In this document: positions 16,811 to 28,124 of the stretch, one piece after another
Layout: each line of letters begins with the position of its first letter
Position numbering within the stretch: position 1 is the first letter of the stretch
NCBI GenBank assembly: GCA_963760715.1
Contig: CAVXDY010000003.1
Coordinates: 248,001 to 312,000 of the forward strand
Source: CAVXDY01 sp963760715
Lineage (GTDB): Bacteria; Actinomycetota; Thermoleophilia; Miltoncostaeales; Miltoncostaeaceae
Reading direction: 5' to 3'
Length of the DNA stretch: 64,000 nt
Made by a program: the position numbers and the translations under genes
Notes under the pieces: generated by a model
The model's database searches: none
Told to the model about the DNA's origin: nothing
What the model saw: the letters and a program-made list of their open reading frames with translations, nothing else

Positions 16811-18385
16811 TCATCGTAGCGGCCGGCCGAGTCGCGACAGCTGCGCCAGCTCGGGCATCTCGAAGGCGTGGGCGGCCGCGGCGTAGGCGAGCGTGGCGGC
16901 CGCGATCGCGGCGGTCATGCTCAGCAGCTGGGCCGCGAGGCTCTGGCCGAGCGCGTCGTCGAGCACCTTCCAGGACGACCACGCGAGGAGCGCCGAGACG
17001 AGGCTGGCCACGAGGCCGCGCAGCGCGCCGTCCACGAGCCAGGCGAAGTGCAGGCCGCCCAGCTCGCGCTCCAGGAGGTACAGCATCACCCCGAAGGTCA
17101 CGGCGCTCGAGATGGAGGTCGAGAGCGGGATGCCGCCCGTGCCGAGCGGCTTGTAGAAGATCGCGTCGAGTGCGGCGTTCAGCACGACCCCGAGCGCGGC
17201 GACCTTCGTGGCCAGCCAGGGCAGCTGCAGGCTGAAGAAGGCGCGGATGACCAGCAGGCTCGCCCCGTTGAAGGCCAGCCCGATGGCGAAGAACACCAGC
17301 GCGTCGGAGGTGAGGGCCGTGCTCTCCGCGTTGAACTGCCCGCGCTGGAATGCGAGCCGCACCACCGGCTCCGCCAGCACGAGCAGGAACGCCGAGGCGG
17401 GCAGCAGCATGAAGAAGATCTGCCGGAGGCCGAACGCCAGGGTGCGCCGCAGGCCCACGATGTCCTCGCGGGCCGCCAGCCGGGAGATCGTGGGGAACAG
17501 GACCGTGGCGATGGCCACGCTGAACACGCCCTGGGGCAGCAGGTAGAGGCGGAAGGCCGCGTCGATCGCGCGCACCGACCCGTCGCTCACGAGGCTGGCG
17601 AAGGCCCCGTCCACGAGCAGGTTGACGTTGATCAGGCCCAGCCCGAGCGTCACCGGCAGCATCAGCAACAGCACCCGGCGCACCGCGCGGTTGCCGATCC
17701 CCAGCGAGAACGGGAACGGGCCCTTGCCGCGCATCGAGGGCAGGAGGTACAGCAGCTGCACGGTCGTCCCCGCCACGATCGCGACGGCGTAGACGGTGAT
17801 CCGCTTGCCGTCCGGGACCATCGGCGTCACCGCGGCCAGCCCGACGATGATCACGACGTTCCACAGCACCGGGGCGAAGGCCGTGGCCCCGAACTCGCCG
17901 CTGGCCTGCAGGACCGCGGCCACCAGGCCGGTCAGGCCCAGCAGCACCACGATCGGGAACATGATCTGAGCGAGGTGGACGGTCTGGTCGATCAGCTCGG
18001 GCGACAGGCCCGGCGCGAGCACCGGCATGATCCACGGGGCCGCGACGATCGCGACCAGCGTGATCGCCCCGAGGCCCATCGTGATCACGCCGATCAGCGC
18101 GCCCACCAGTCGCTGGGCCTCCTTCTTGCGTCCCTGCTCCTCCAGCTCGGTGAACACCGGCAGGAAGGCCGCCGACAGCGCCGAGTCGGCCACCAGGCTG
18201 CGCAGGAAGTTCGGCACCTGGAAGGCGATCACGAAGGCCGCGATCGAGCCCTGGGTGCCGAAGATGGCCGCCGCCAGGATCTCGCGCGCGAGGCCGGCGA
18301 TGCGGCTGATGCCGGTCCAGAAGGCGAAGATCGCGGTCGATCGCCCGATCCCCCGCGACGGCTTGCCGGGTGGTTCGGTCGTCAC
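16811..18385 (-). CDS. murJ: Lipid II flippase MurJ
   Basis: A 524-residue polytopic membrane protein of the MVF/MOP superfamily with about 14 predicted helices. It transports the peptidoglycan precursor lipid II across the membrane. Family features include SRIAGLAREILAAAIFG at the N-terminus, VPNFLRSLVADSALSAAFLPVF and LGLINVNLLVDGAFASLVSDGS. The GTG start at 18385 leaves 65 bp to the divergent rpsT. It probably heads the minus-strand cluster that runs through lepA to era, since the next gene begins 7 nt downstream. Confidence 0.93.
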   Translation of the reverse strand: MTTEPPGKPSRGIGRSTAIFAFWTGISRIAGLAREILAAAIFGTQGSIAAFVIAFQVPNFLRSLVADSALSAAFLPVFTELEEQGRKKEAQRLVGALIGVITMGLGAITLVAIVAAPWIMPVLAPGLSPELIDQTVHLAQIMFPIVVLLGLTGLVAAVLQASGEFGATAFAPVLWNVVIIVGLAAVTPMVPDGKRITVYAVAIVAGTTVQLLYLLPSMRGKGPFPFSLGIGNRAVRRVLLLMLPVTLGLGLINVNLLVDGAFASLVSDGSVRAIDAAFRLYLLPQGVFSVAIATVLFPTISRLAAREDIVGLRRTLAFGLRQIFFMLLPASAFLLVLAEPVVRLAFQRGQFNAESTALTSDALVFFAIGLAFNGASLLVIRAFFSLQLPWLATKVAALGVVLNAALDAIFYKPLGTGGIPLSTSISSAVTFGVMLYLLERELGGLHFAWLVDGALRGLVASLVSALLAWSSWKVLDDALGQSLAAQLLSMTAAIAAATLAYAAAAHAFEMPELAQLSRLGRPLR

Positions 18386-18450
18386 CGCTGGCCGCGCCCC
18401 CGGCGGGCCGCTACCATACGCCGCCGATCGACGGACGGAGGACGCCCCGC

Positions 18451-18729
18451 GTGGCGAACATCAAGCAGCAGATGAAGCGCAACCGCCGCTCGCTCGAGCA
18501 GCGCGACCGCAACCTGAGATACCGCTCGACCATCAAGACGCTCTTCCGGCGTCTCGATGACGCGGTGGAGAGCGGAGACGGGGAGCAGATCGGGGCACGG
18601 GCCCGCGAGCTGGAGCACCTCATCGACCGCGCCGCCGCCGAGGGCGTGATTCACCGCAACAACGCAGCCCGCAAGAAGAGCCGGGTCGCGCGCATCGCCA
18701 AGACGGTTCCGGAGAAGGTCACCGCCTAG
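18451..18729 (+). CDS. rpsT: 30S ribosomal protein S20
   Basis: A 92-residue basic helical protein of the small subunit. The sequence starts ANIKQQMKRNRRSLEQRDRN after the initiator and continues through STIKTLF, DRAAAEGVIHRNNAARKKSR, all diagnostic of S20. The GTG at 18451 follows a GGAGG at 18437-18441. Its TAG stop overlaps the TAG of the converging holA within CTAG at 18726-18729, so no room for a terminator exists between them. It is divergent from murJ. Confidence 0.96.
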   Translation: MANIKQQMKRNRRSLEQRDRNLRYRSTIKTLFRRLDDAVESGDGEQIGARARELEHLIDRAAAEGVIHRNNAARKKSRVARIAKTVPEKVTA

Positions 18730-19796
18730 TTTTCGCCTTCTGGCGCCGGCCTCCCGCCGCGCGCCAGGGCGAGCAGGTCCCGGGCGGCCGCCTCCAGCAC
18801 GAGCCGCTCGCCGTCGTCGCGGCTGCGCCCCAGGTCGCGCAGCGCGCTGACGCGCAGCTCCAGCTCGAGCGCCGCCAGCCGGGCCACCGCCCGCTGGGCG
18901 ATGCCGGGAGGAAGCGCGCGCGCCTGATCGGCCAGCTTGCGGGCGGGGAAGCCCGCGACGCCGGTGGCCGCGGCGACGGCGTCGGCCGAGGCGTCGGGGC
19001 CCAGCGCCTGCGCCTCCGCCAGGCGGCGGAAGTGGTTGGTCAACTGCACCTGCACCACGATCGGCGGCACCGGCTCGTCGCCGGTCGCGAGGTCCTGGAG
19101 CACGTCGTACGCGGTGCCGGCATCCGCGGCCACCAGCGCGTCCGACAGCTCGTAGACGCGGGCGTCGGGGTGGCGCGGCACCAGCGCCTCGACCATCTCG
19201 CCGGTGATCGGCTCGCCGCCGGCGTACGCGGAGAGCTTCTCCGCCTCGCGGGTCAGCTCGAGCGCCGTGACCCCCTGACGGCGGGCGTCAGGGCGGTCGA
19301 CCATCACCCGCTCCACCACCGACCGCGCCAGCGCCGGTGAGGCCGTGCCGCCGAGGCGCTTGACCTCCGAGCCGAAGTGCTCCGCGAGCCACCGCGCCCG
19401 CTCGCCGCGCTTCGCCTTGGGGTCGGGCCCGTAGCGCAGCTCCCCTCCCAGCCCGGCGACGGCGGCGTGGAGCTTCGGCGCCAGGGTCCCGGCGGCCACC
19501 AGCGCGAGGCAGGTGCCCGGGTTGGGCGCATCGAGATAGGCCACCAGGGGGGCCGCGTCCGGGGCCTTCCAGCCATCGGCTCCGTCGACGATCACGAGGC
19601 GCAGGCCGGCGAACGAGAGCGCCTCGCAGGCGGCGACCACCTCTTCGGCCGGGGTGTCCTCCGCCCGCAGCCGCTCCGGCGGGAGCCCGCCCTCGCGCTG
19701 TACCCGGGCCGCGAGCCGCGTCAGCGCCCGGTCGATCGTGGCGCGGTCCTCTCCCCAGAGCACGTACGCGGGCTTCAGGGGCTCCTGTGTGCTCAT
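18726..19796 (-). CDS. holA: DNA polymerase III delta subunit
   Basis: A 356-residue clamp-loader subunit that opens the sliding clamp. N-terminal AYVLWGEDRATIDRALTRL resembles the usual HolA opening (Y-L-G-D/E). Central TNHFRRLAEAQAL and C-terminal LAALELELRVSALRDLG are typical. The holA-rpsT-lepA neighbourhood is conserved, and comEC lies just upstream on the same strand, another common partner. It shares a CTAG stop overlap with rpsT. Confidence 0.9.
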   Translation of the reverse strand: MSTQEPLKPAYVLWGEDRATIDRALTRLAARVQREGGLPPERLRAEDTPAEEVVAACEALSFAGLRLVIVDGADGWKAPDAAPLVAYLDAPNPGTCLALVAAGTLAPKLHAAVAGLGGELRYGPDPKAKRGERARWLAEHFGSEVKRLGGTASPALARSVVERVMVDRPDARRQGVTALELTREAEKLSAYAGGEPITGEMVEALVPRHPDARVYELSDALVAADAGTAYDVLQDLATGDEPVPPIVVQVQLTNHFRRLAEAQALGPDASADAVAAATGVAGFPARKLADQARALPPGIAQRAVARLAALELELRVSALRDLGRSRDDGERLVLEAAARDLLALARGGRPAPEGEN

Positions 19797-19808
19797 CGAA
19801 CCGGCAGG

Positions 19809-22160
19809 TTAGTGACCCGGGGTGACGGACAGGACACCTCCGGGCGCGCTGACCGTGACGTCGCCGGACAGGTCGGTCTCCCATGCCGCCGTGCCGGCGG
19901 CCGCCAGCGCGGCGAGCGTCTCGGGGCGAGGATGGCGGAAGGGGTTCCCCTGCCCCGCCGAGATCATCGCAACGCGCGGCCGCAGCCGCGTGAGCACCGC
20001 GGGCAGGCCGGGGTCCTCGGAGCCGTGGTGGGAGACCTTCAGCACCTCCACCGGGCGCAGGGGGAGGCGCGAGAGCGCGTCACTCTCGGCGTCGGCGGTC
20101 AGCAGGACGTCGAGGGGACCGGCCGACGCCAGGGCCACCAGGCTCACGGGGTTGGGGTCCTCCCCCGGGTGCCGGCCGCGGGCCGGGGAGAGCACCCGCA
20201 CGCCCCAGCGCCCCACGGAGATCAGCGCGCCGGCGCGCGCCTCGCGCACCGGCACCCCGCGTTCGCGGGCCGCCGCGACGACCCGGTCGTGCGCGGGCGC
20301 GAAGCCGTCGTCCGGCGGTGGCTCGTGCACCAGCACGCCCACGTCCATCTCGCGCAGCACCTCGACCGCGCCGCCCACGTGGTCGAGGGAGTCGTGCGTC
20401 AGCACCAGGACGTCGAGACGCCGCACCCCCAGCCGGCGCAGGGCGGCCACCACCGGCGCCGGCGGGCCGGGCGGGCCGGAGTCGACGATGGCCGCGCCGC
20501 CCTCGGGACTGCGCAGGAGGATCGCGTCGCCCTGACCGATGTCGAGGGCCGTCACCGCCGGGTCGGCGGGCCAGGGGGGCGGCGGCGCCGGTCGCCCCAG
20601 CGCCCAGCCGGCCAGGGCCAGCGACAGGCCGAGCGCCGCGGCGGCCCGCAGCGCGCGCGCCCCGATGCGCCCGCCCCCGCCGGGGGCCAGCCGGCGTCCC
20701 AGCACCGCCACCGCCACCGGCGGCGCCAGGAGCACCCACGCCGCGCCCGAGGGCAGGTCCACGGCCGCGCCGGGGATCGCCGCCGCCGCGCGCGCGGCCA
20801 GCAGCAGGGCGCCCGCCCCGAGGCCGGCCACCCAGGCCAGGGCCACGCCGGCCGCGGGCACCAGCGCGCCGGCCGCGAGCCCGGCCAGCGCCAGCACCAC
20901 GATGGGCGCGGCCAGCGGCACGGCCACCACGTTCAGCGCCAGGCCCGCCAGCGAGAGGCGGCCGAAGTTCCACGCCAGCACCGGCGCCGTCGCCAGCGAC
21001 GCCGCCGCCGCCATCGCCGTCAGGTCGGCCAGGCGGCCGGGCATCCAGCCGCGCGCCCACGCGGCGAGCGGCGGGGTCACGATCAGCAGGCCCAGCACCG
21101 CCGCGAACGAGAGCTGGAGGCCGGGATCGCCGAGGGCCCGCGGCTGGTGGGCGAGGAGCGCCGCGAACGCCACCAGCAGCAGGTACCAGCGCTCGCGCGG
21201 CGCCGCGCGCAGCTCGCAGAGCAGGCCGAGCGCCCCCACCACCCCCGCCCGGCCCACCGAGGCCCCGCCGTCGCAGGCCAGGCAGTAGGTCACGATCAAC
21301 CCGAGCGCGCCGGCGACCGCGACCCGCCGTCGCACGCCGAGCGCGAGCAGCAGCGCGAGCGCCGCCACGGCCACCACCGCGACGTTCTGACCGGACACGG
21401 CCAGGAGGTGCCACAGGCCCGCGTCGCGGAACGCCTGGGCCGCCGGCTCCGACAGCCCCGACCCGCCGCCCAGGGCCATGCCGCGCACCAGCGCGGCGCG
21501 GTCGCCGCCGAGCCCCGCGGCCACGCCCTCGGAGGCCCACCGTCGCAGGCCGTCCCTGGCCCCCGCGAGGCCCCCGCGGCGGCCCTCCGGCCGCCAGTCG
21601 CCGATGCGGATGCGGGCGGCGATGCCGCCGCGCTCCAGCCACCGGCGCCACCACCCGGGCGACGCCGAGCTCCACGCGGGACGCAGGCGCCCGGCCACGC
21701 CGATGCGGTCCCCCAGCCGCGGACCGCCGTCGGCGTCGTCCACGTCCAGCAGGATCCGCGTGCCCCGGGGCACGGCCGTGCCGTCGGCCAGAGCCATCCG
21801 CTCCACGACGGCCCGGCCACGCAGGCCGCCCCGGCCGTCGGGCGCCGGCGGCGCGTCCACCACGATCAGCCCGCGCGCGCTCTGCGGCAGGTCGAGCGCC
21901 GGGGGCTCCGTCGCGGCCAGCCGGAATCCCCCCCAGGCCAGGCCCGCCAGGGCCGCCGCCGCGACCAGCAGCAGGAGCCCCGCCGCCGCCCGCCCGCGCG
22001 CCGCAGCGGCCGCCGCCCCGAGGGCGCATCCCACCGTGGCGACCGCGGACGGCCCGCCGGGGATCGTGACCGCGAGCGCCCCGGCCAGCCCGGCGCAGAA
22101 CGCCCCGAGCACCAGGTGGGGGGCCAGCCGCAGGCGGGCCGGCGCGGGCGGCGGTGCCAT
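19809..22160 (-). CDS. comEC: ComEC/Rec2 DNA-uptake channel with metallo-beta-lactamase domain
   Basis: A 783-residue membrane protein. After two N-terminal helices comes a DUF4131-type soluble region (~70-190). The Competence domain follows, with GLWHLLAVSGQNVAVVAVAAL and about eight helices. The C-terminal ~250 residues form a metallo-beta-lactamase domain: TALDIGQGDAILLRS, THDSLDHVGG and VSHHGSEDPG. The family imports single-stranded DNA during transformation, and the hydrolase domain may degrade the non-imported strand. It ends 12 nt before holA. ComEA lies upstream, beyond ftsH. Confidence 0.93.
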   Translation of the reverse strand: MAPPPAPARLRLAPHLVLGAFCAGLAGALAVTIPGGPSAVATVGCALGAAAAAARGRAAAGLLLLVAAAALAGLAWGGFRLAATEPPALDLPQSARGLIVVDAPPAPDGRGGLRGRAVVERMALADGTAVPRGTRILLDVDDADGGPRLGDRIGVAGRLRPAWSSASPGWWRRWLERGGIAARIRIGDWRPEGRRGGLAGARDGLRRWASEGVAAGLGGDRAALVRGMALGGGSGLSEPAAQAFRDAGLWHLLAVSGQNVAVVAVAALALLLALGVRRRVAVAGALGLIVTYCLACDGGASVGRAGVVGALGLLCELRAAPRERWYLLLVAFAALLAHQPRALGDPGLQLSFAAVLGLLIVTPPLAAWARGWMPGRLADLTAMAAAASLATAPVLAWNFGRLSLAGLALNVVAVPLAAPIVVLALAGLAAGALVPAAGVALAWVAGLGAGALLLAARAAAAIPGAAVDLPSGAAWVLLAPPVAVAVLGRRLAPGGGGRIGARALRAAAALGLSLALAGWALGRPAPPPPWPADPAVTALDIGQGDAILLRSPEGGAAIVDSGPPGPPAPVVAALRRLGVRRLDVLVLTHDSLDHVGGAVEVLREMDVGVLVHEPPPDDGFAPAHDRVVAAARERGVPVREARAGALISVGRWGVRVLSPARGRHPGEDPNPVSLVALASAGPLDVLLTADAESDALSRLPLRPVEVLKVSHHGSEDPGLPAVLTRLRPRVAMISAGQGNPFRHPRPETLAALAAAGTAAWETDLSGDVTVSAPGGVLSVTPGH

Positions 22161-22410
22161 GGCCCGACGCTAGGAGGGGCCGGCGCGCGCCTCTGGTCGC
22201 GAACGTGCCGGGCCCGCGCCCTCCCCGACGCGCGCTCCGGCGCGGAATCTCCCTACCCGCCCCGCCGCCGCGGGCGTGGCGCTCGGCGCGGGTCCTCCTC
22301 GCGGGGTCTCGGGTGGGGTGATGCTCCCGTGAACCTGGGCCCCACCGCTCGGGAGGGCCCGAGGCCACCTGGACACGTCCCGAGAGCGGACGGGCCCGAG
22401 CCCCCGCGGA
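22161..22410. other. 250-bp intergenic stretch between ftsH and comEC
   Basis: No convincing coding frame was found. It is GC-rich with several short GC inverted segments, but I could not identify a clear rho-independent terminator with a T-run. It must hold the ftsH 3' end and possibly the comEC promoter. Confidence 0.5.
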
Positions 22411-24303
<1,893 letters not shown>

Positions 24304-24469
24304 GATCAGGATCGGGAACGCAGCGCTCTTCAGGAACCGATTCAGCCTCGTCCCCTCTCCGGGGCGAAGGGAGGCACTGCGCGCCCCCCGATATCGACCC
24401 AGGATAGACGACTCGGTGCCCGGGCGACCACGTGGGGGTCGTCGGGCGCGGCGCCGTCTCGCAGAGTGC

Positions 24470-25060
24470 TCACGGGACGACGTCCGCGCGCAGCGCGTCG
24501 AGGCGCGCCGGGCCGATGCCGGGCACGTCCAGGAGCTGGTTGACCGACGCGAGGCCGCCGTGGGCCGTGCGCCACTCCACGATGCGCTCGGCCAGGGTCG
24601 GGCCGATGCCGTCGAGGGCCTCCAGATCGTCCGCCGTCGCCGACGAGAGGCTGAGCGGACCCGTGCGCCTCCCGGTCCCCGCCGCGGCCGGCGATCCCTT
24701 CGGCGCCCGTGCCGGGATCAGCACCTGCTGCCCGTCCTGCAACATCGCCGCCAGGTTGAGGGCCGAGAGGTCGGCCCGGGCCGTGGGCCCTCCCGCCCGC
24801 CGGATGGCCTGGATGACCCGCGCGCCCGCGGCGATGGGATAGACGCCCGGCCGCCGGACCTCGCCGGCCACGTGCACCAGGGCGCGGGGCGCGGCCGGCG
24901 CCGTCACGAGCGACCCGGCGGTGGACGCCATCGGGGGCGCGGGCTGCCCTCCCCCGCCGCCGGCGCCCGGCCCCAGGCGCCACGCCACCACGGCGAGCGC
25001 GATCGCCGCGGCCACGTACGCCCAGCCCGAACGCCGTAGCCAGGGGAGGAGCCGGTCCAT
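24470..25060 (-). CDS. comEA: ComEA-like DNA-binding competence protein
   Basis: A 196-residue protein with one N-terminal membrane anchor (WAYVAAAIALAVVAW, ~13-28) and a glycine-rich linker. An SLBB domain follows (VHVAGEVRRPGVYPI ... VIQAIRRAGGPT), then a C-terminal pair of helix-hairpin-helix motifs, DDLEALDGIGPTLAERIV and LLDVPGIGPARLDAL. This is the standard ComEA layout: it binds double-stranded DNA outside the membrane and delivers it to ComEC, encoded at 19809-22160. ftsH separates the two genes. Confidence 0.92.
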   Translation of the reverse strand: MDRLLPWLRRSGWAYVAAAIALAVVAWRLGPGAGGGGGQPAPPMASTAGSLVTAPAAPRALVHVAGEVRRPGVYPIAAGARVIQAIRRAGGPTARADLSALNLAAMLQDGQQVLIPARAPKGSPAAAGTGRRTGPLSLSSATADDLEALDGIGPTLAERIVEWRTAHGGLASVNQLLDVPGIGPARLDALRADVVP

Positions 25061-25130
25061 GGGGAGGACGCTACGAGCGCGCGGCGCGCGGGAGGCGGGC
25101 GACTCGTGCCGTCGGCCGCGCGAAACAGTC

Positions 25131-27662
25131 CTACTGCACGACCAGGTTCACCAGACGATCCGGCACGACGACCTCCCGCACGACCTTCCCCCCGTCGATG
25201 GCCGCCGCCACCCGCGGCAGCGCCCGGGCCGCCGCCAGCAGCTCCTCGCGGCCGGCGCCCGGCGCGACCTCCAGGCGATCGCGCAGCTTGCCGTTGACCT
25301 GAACGACGACCGTCACGGTCTCGCGCTCGAGGAAGGCCGGGTCGGCCTCGGGCCACGGCTCCGTCCAGAGCGCCTCACCGCCCAGCGCCTCCCACAGCTC
25401 GCACGTGACGTGCGGGGCGAACGGGAAGAGCACCGACACGCTCGTCTGGGCCGCGTGGCGCAGGGCGGCCTGGCCGGGCTCTCCGGCGAGGGCGTTCTCC
25501 GCCACGCCCTTGGTGGCCAGGTTGACCAGCTCCTGCACGGCGGAGATGGCGGTGTGGAACGAGAAGCGCTCACCGATGTCGCCGGTCACCTTCGCGACCG
25601 TCGCCTCCGCCTTGCGCACCAACTCGAGCGCGGCCGGGTGGCCCTCCAGCGCCCGGCGATCCGGCCGGCCGCCCAGCGGGCCGGGCGCGACGTCCCCCAC
25701 CAGCGCCCAGAGCCGGTCGAGGAAGCGCCGCAGCCCCACCACGCCGCGGTCGTTCCACTCGGCGTCGTCGGCCGCGGGACCCATGAACAGGACGTAGAGG
25801 CGCAGGGTGTCGGCGCCGAAGCGCTCGATGTACTCGTCCGGCGCGACCACGTTGCCCTTGCTCTTGCTCATCTTCGCGCCGTCGCGGTAGATCATCCCCT
25901 GGGTGAAGAGGCGGGCGAACGGCTCGGTCGCGCTGATCATGCCCGCGTCGCTCAGGACCTTGGTGAAGAAGCGCGCGTAGAGCAGGTGCAGGATGGCGTG
26001 CTCGACGCCGCCGATGTACTGGTCCACCGGCAGCCAGTAGTCGATCACCTCGCGCTCGAACGGCGCGCTCGACAGATGGGGCGCGGTGTAGCGCAGGAAG
26101 TACCAGGACGAGTCGACGAACGTGTCCATGGTGTCCGTCTCGCGGCGCGCCGGGCCGCCGCAGATCGGGCACTCCACCTCGACCCAGTCCGTGGCCGCGG
26201 CGAGGGGGCTCCGCCCCTGCGGCGCGTAGTCGTCGACGTCGGGCAGGAGCACCGGCAGCTGGTCGTCGGGCACGGGCACCACGCCGTCGGTCGGGCAATG
26301 GATGACCGGGATCGGCACGCCCCAGTAGCGCTGGCGTGAGATGAGCCAGTCGCGCAGGCGGTATCCCACCGTCGGCTCCCCGAGGCCGCGCTCCTCCAGC
26401 CAGGCGGCCATGGCGGCCTTCGCCCCGTCGATCTCCATGCCGTCGAGGAACCCGGAGCCGACCAACCGCCCGGGGCCCGCGTCGGGCTCGTCGAGGGGGG
26501 TGTCCGGACCCTCGCCCTCGGCCGCGATGACCCGCCGGATCTCCAGGCCGTGGGCCTTCGCGAAGGCGAAGTCGCGCTCGTCGTGGCCCGGCACGGCCAT
26601 GATCGCTCCGGTGCCGTAGTCCATCAGGACGTAGTCGGCGACCCACACCGGGATCGGCTCGCCGCTCGCCGGGTTGATGACGTGGCGGCCGGTGAACACG
26701 CCGGTCTTGGGCCGGTCGGTCTCGCCCCGCTCGGCCGCGGACGCCCGGGCGGCGGCGGCGGCGTAGTCGAGCACCGCCCGCTCCTCGGGCCGGCCGTGCA
26801 CCAGCGTGTGCACCAGCGGGTGCTCCGGCGCCAGGATGAAGAAGGTCGCCCCGAAGAGCGTGTCCGGGCGGGTGGTGAAGACGGGGATCTCGTGGGCGCC
26901 GTCGTCGGTGCGGAAGATCACCCGCGCTCCCTCGGAGCGGCCGATCCAGTTGCGCTGCATGGTGAGCACGCGCTCGGGCCAGTCCACCAGCTCGTCCATG
27001 TCGTCCAGCAGGCGCTGCGCGTAGTCGGTGATGCGCAGGAACCACTGCGTGAGCTGGCGCAGCTCCACCTCGGTGCCGCACCTCTCGCAGCGGCCGTCGA
27101 TGACCTGCTCGTTGGCCAGGACGGTCTGGTCCTTGGGGCACCAGTTGACCGCCGCCTCGCGCCGCTCGGCCAGCCCGCGCTCGAGGAACCGCAGGAAGAG
27201 CCACTGCGTCCACCGGTAGTAGGCCGGGTCGCTCGTGGCGATCTCGGTGTGCCAGTCCACGGACACGCCCAGCCTCCGGAGCTGCTCCCGGATCCGCGCG
27301 ATGTTGTGGGCGATGACCTGCGCGGGCGGCTCGCCCGTGCGGATGGCGGCGTTCTCGGCCGGCAGGCCGAAGGAGTCGTACCCCATGGGGTGGAAGACAG
27401 CGACCCCGTGGCGTCGCCGGAAGTGCGCCACGACGTCACCCATCGTGTAGTTCTTCACGTGACCTATGTGCGCCTCACCCGACGGATACGGAAGCATCTC
27501 GAGCACGTACGCCTTCGGGCGTTCGGGCAGGGCCGGGCGCACGCCGTCGCGCGACATGGGCTCGGCGTGGAACACGTCGTCGCGTTCCCACACCGCTTGC
27601 CACTTGGACTCGACGGGCGCGGGGTCGTACCTTTGCGGCAGGATGCGCCCAGGCGCCGACAT
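25131..27662 (-). CDS. leuS: Leucyl-tRNA synthetase
   Basis: An 843-residue class Ia aminoacyl-tRNA synthetase. The HIGH motif appears as PSGEAHIGHV, and KMSKS as AKMSKSKGN. The CP1 editing domain includes TTRPDTLFGATF and YGTGAIMAVPGHDERD, which holds the editing aspartate region. The zinc-like CERCG and CPICGG pairs are present, and the anticodon-binding and C-terminal domains are complete. The ATG at 27662 (MSAPGRILPQRYDP) was chosen; the frame is open far upstream only as antisense. It is divergent from the acetyltransferase gene with just 33 bp between start codons. Confidence 0.97.
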   Translation of the reverse strand: MSAPGRILPQRYDPAPVESKWQAVWERDDVFHAEPMSRDGVRPALPERPKAYVLEMLPYPSGEAHIGHVKNYTMGDVVAHFRRRHGVAVFHPMGYDSFGLPAENAAIRTGEPPAQVIAHNIARIREQLRRLGVSVDWHTEIATSDPAYYRWTQWLFLRFLERGLAERREAAVNWCPKDQTVLANEQVIDGRCERCGTEVELRQLTQWFLRITDYAQRLLDDMDELVDWPERVLTMQRNWIGRSEGARVIFRTDDGAHEIPVFTTRPDTLFGATFFILAPEHPLVHTLVHGRPEERAVLDYAAAAARASAAERGETDRPKTGVFTGRHVINPASGEPIPVWVADYVLMDYGTGAIMAVPGHDERDFAFAKAHGLEIRRVIAAEGEGPDTPLDEPDAGPGRLVGSGFLDGMEIDGAKAAMAAWLEERGLGEPTVGYRLRDWLISRQRYWGVPIPVIHCPTDGVVPVPDDQLPVLLPDVDDYAPQGRSPLAAATDWVEVECPICGGPARRETDTMDTFVDSSWYFLRYTAPHLSSAPFEREVIDYWLPVDQYIGGVEHAILHLLYARFFTKVLSDAGMISATEPFARLFTQGMIYRDGAKMSKSKGNVVAPDEYIERFGADTLRLYVLFMGPAADDAEWNDRGVVGLRRFLDRLWALVGDVAPGPLGGRPDRRALEGHPAALELVRKAEATVAKVTGDIGERFSFHTAISAVQELVNLATKGVAENALAGEPGQAALRHAAQTSVSVLFPFAPHVTCELWEALGGEALWTEPWPEADPAFLERETVTVVVQVNGKLRDRLEVAPGAGREELLAAARALPRVAAAIDGGKVVREVVVPDRLVNLVVQ

Positions 27663-27695
27663 CGCGGCGAGTATCGCATACGCCCTGAGGACCCC

Positions 27696-28124
27696 ATGAC
27701 GACGACCCGCCCACCCGTGCTGATCCGCGAGGCGGACGTGGGCGATCACTTCAGCGGCATCATCGAGCTGTACCGCGCCCACGGCTGGACCCACGCCGGC
27801 GACCCGGACCGCCTGCGCACCGCGATCGAGTGCTCCTCGTTCGCCGTGGTCGCCCTCGAGGACGAGCGGGTGGTGGGCTTCGCGCGGGCCATGTCCGACG
27901 AGGCGTTCGCCGTCTACATCGCGGACATCCTGGTGGCCCCGGACCGCCAGCGGCAGGGGATCGGCCGCACCATGACCGAGGCGATCCTCGAGCACTACCC
28001 GATGGACCGCTTCCATCACCAGGTGCTCGTGGCCGAGCGGGGCGCCGAGGGCTTCTACCGGCGCCTGGGCATGGTCCCCGTCACCTCGTACGGCCTCACC
28101 GCCTTCATCCGCGCCCGCCGCTAG
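27696..28124 (+). CDS. GNAT-family N-acetyltransferase
   Basis: A 142-residue acetyl-CoA-dependent acyltransferase. The core motif is ADILVAPDRQRQGIGRTMTEAIL, in which RQRQGIGR is the pyrophosphate-binding R/Q-x-x-G-x-G/A loop. A C-terminal AERGAEGFYRRLGMVPV is the usual FY-x-K/R-x-GF segment. The substrate is unknown; the protein is short and has no extra domain. Its stop overlaps the converging cupin gene by 4 nt. Confidence 0.9.
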   Translation: MTTTRPPVLIREADVGDHFSGIIELYRAHGWTHAGDPDRLRTAIECSSFAVVALEDERVVGFARAMSDEAFAVYIADILVAPDRQRQGIGRTMTEAILEHYPMDRFHHQVLVAERGAEGFYRRLGMVPVTSYGLTAFIRARR

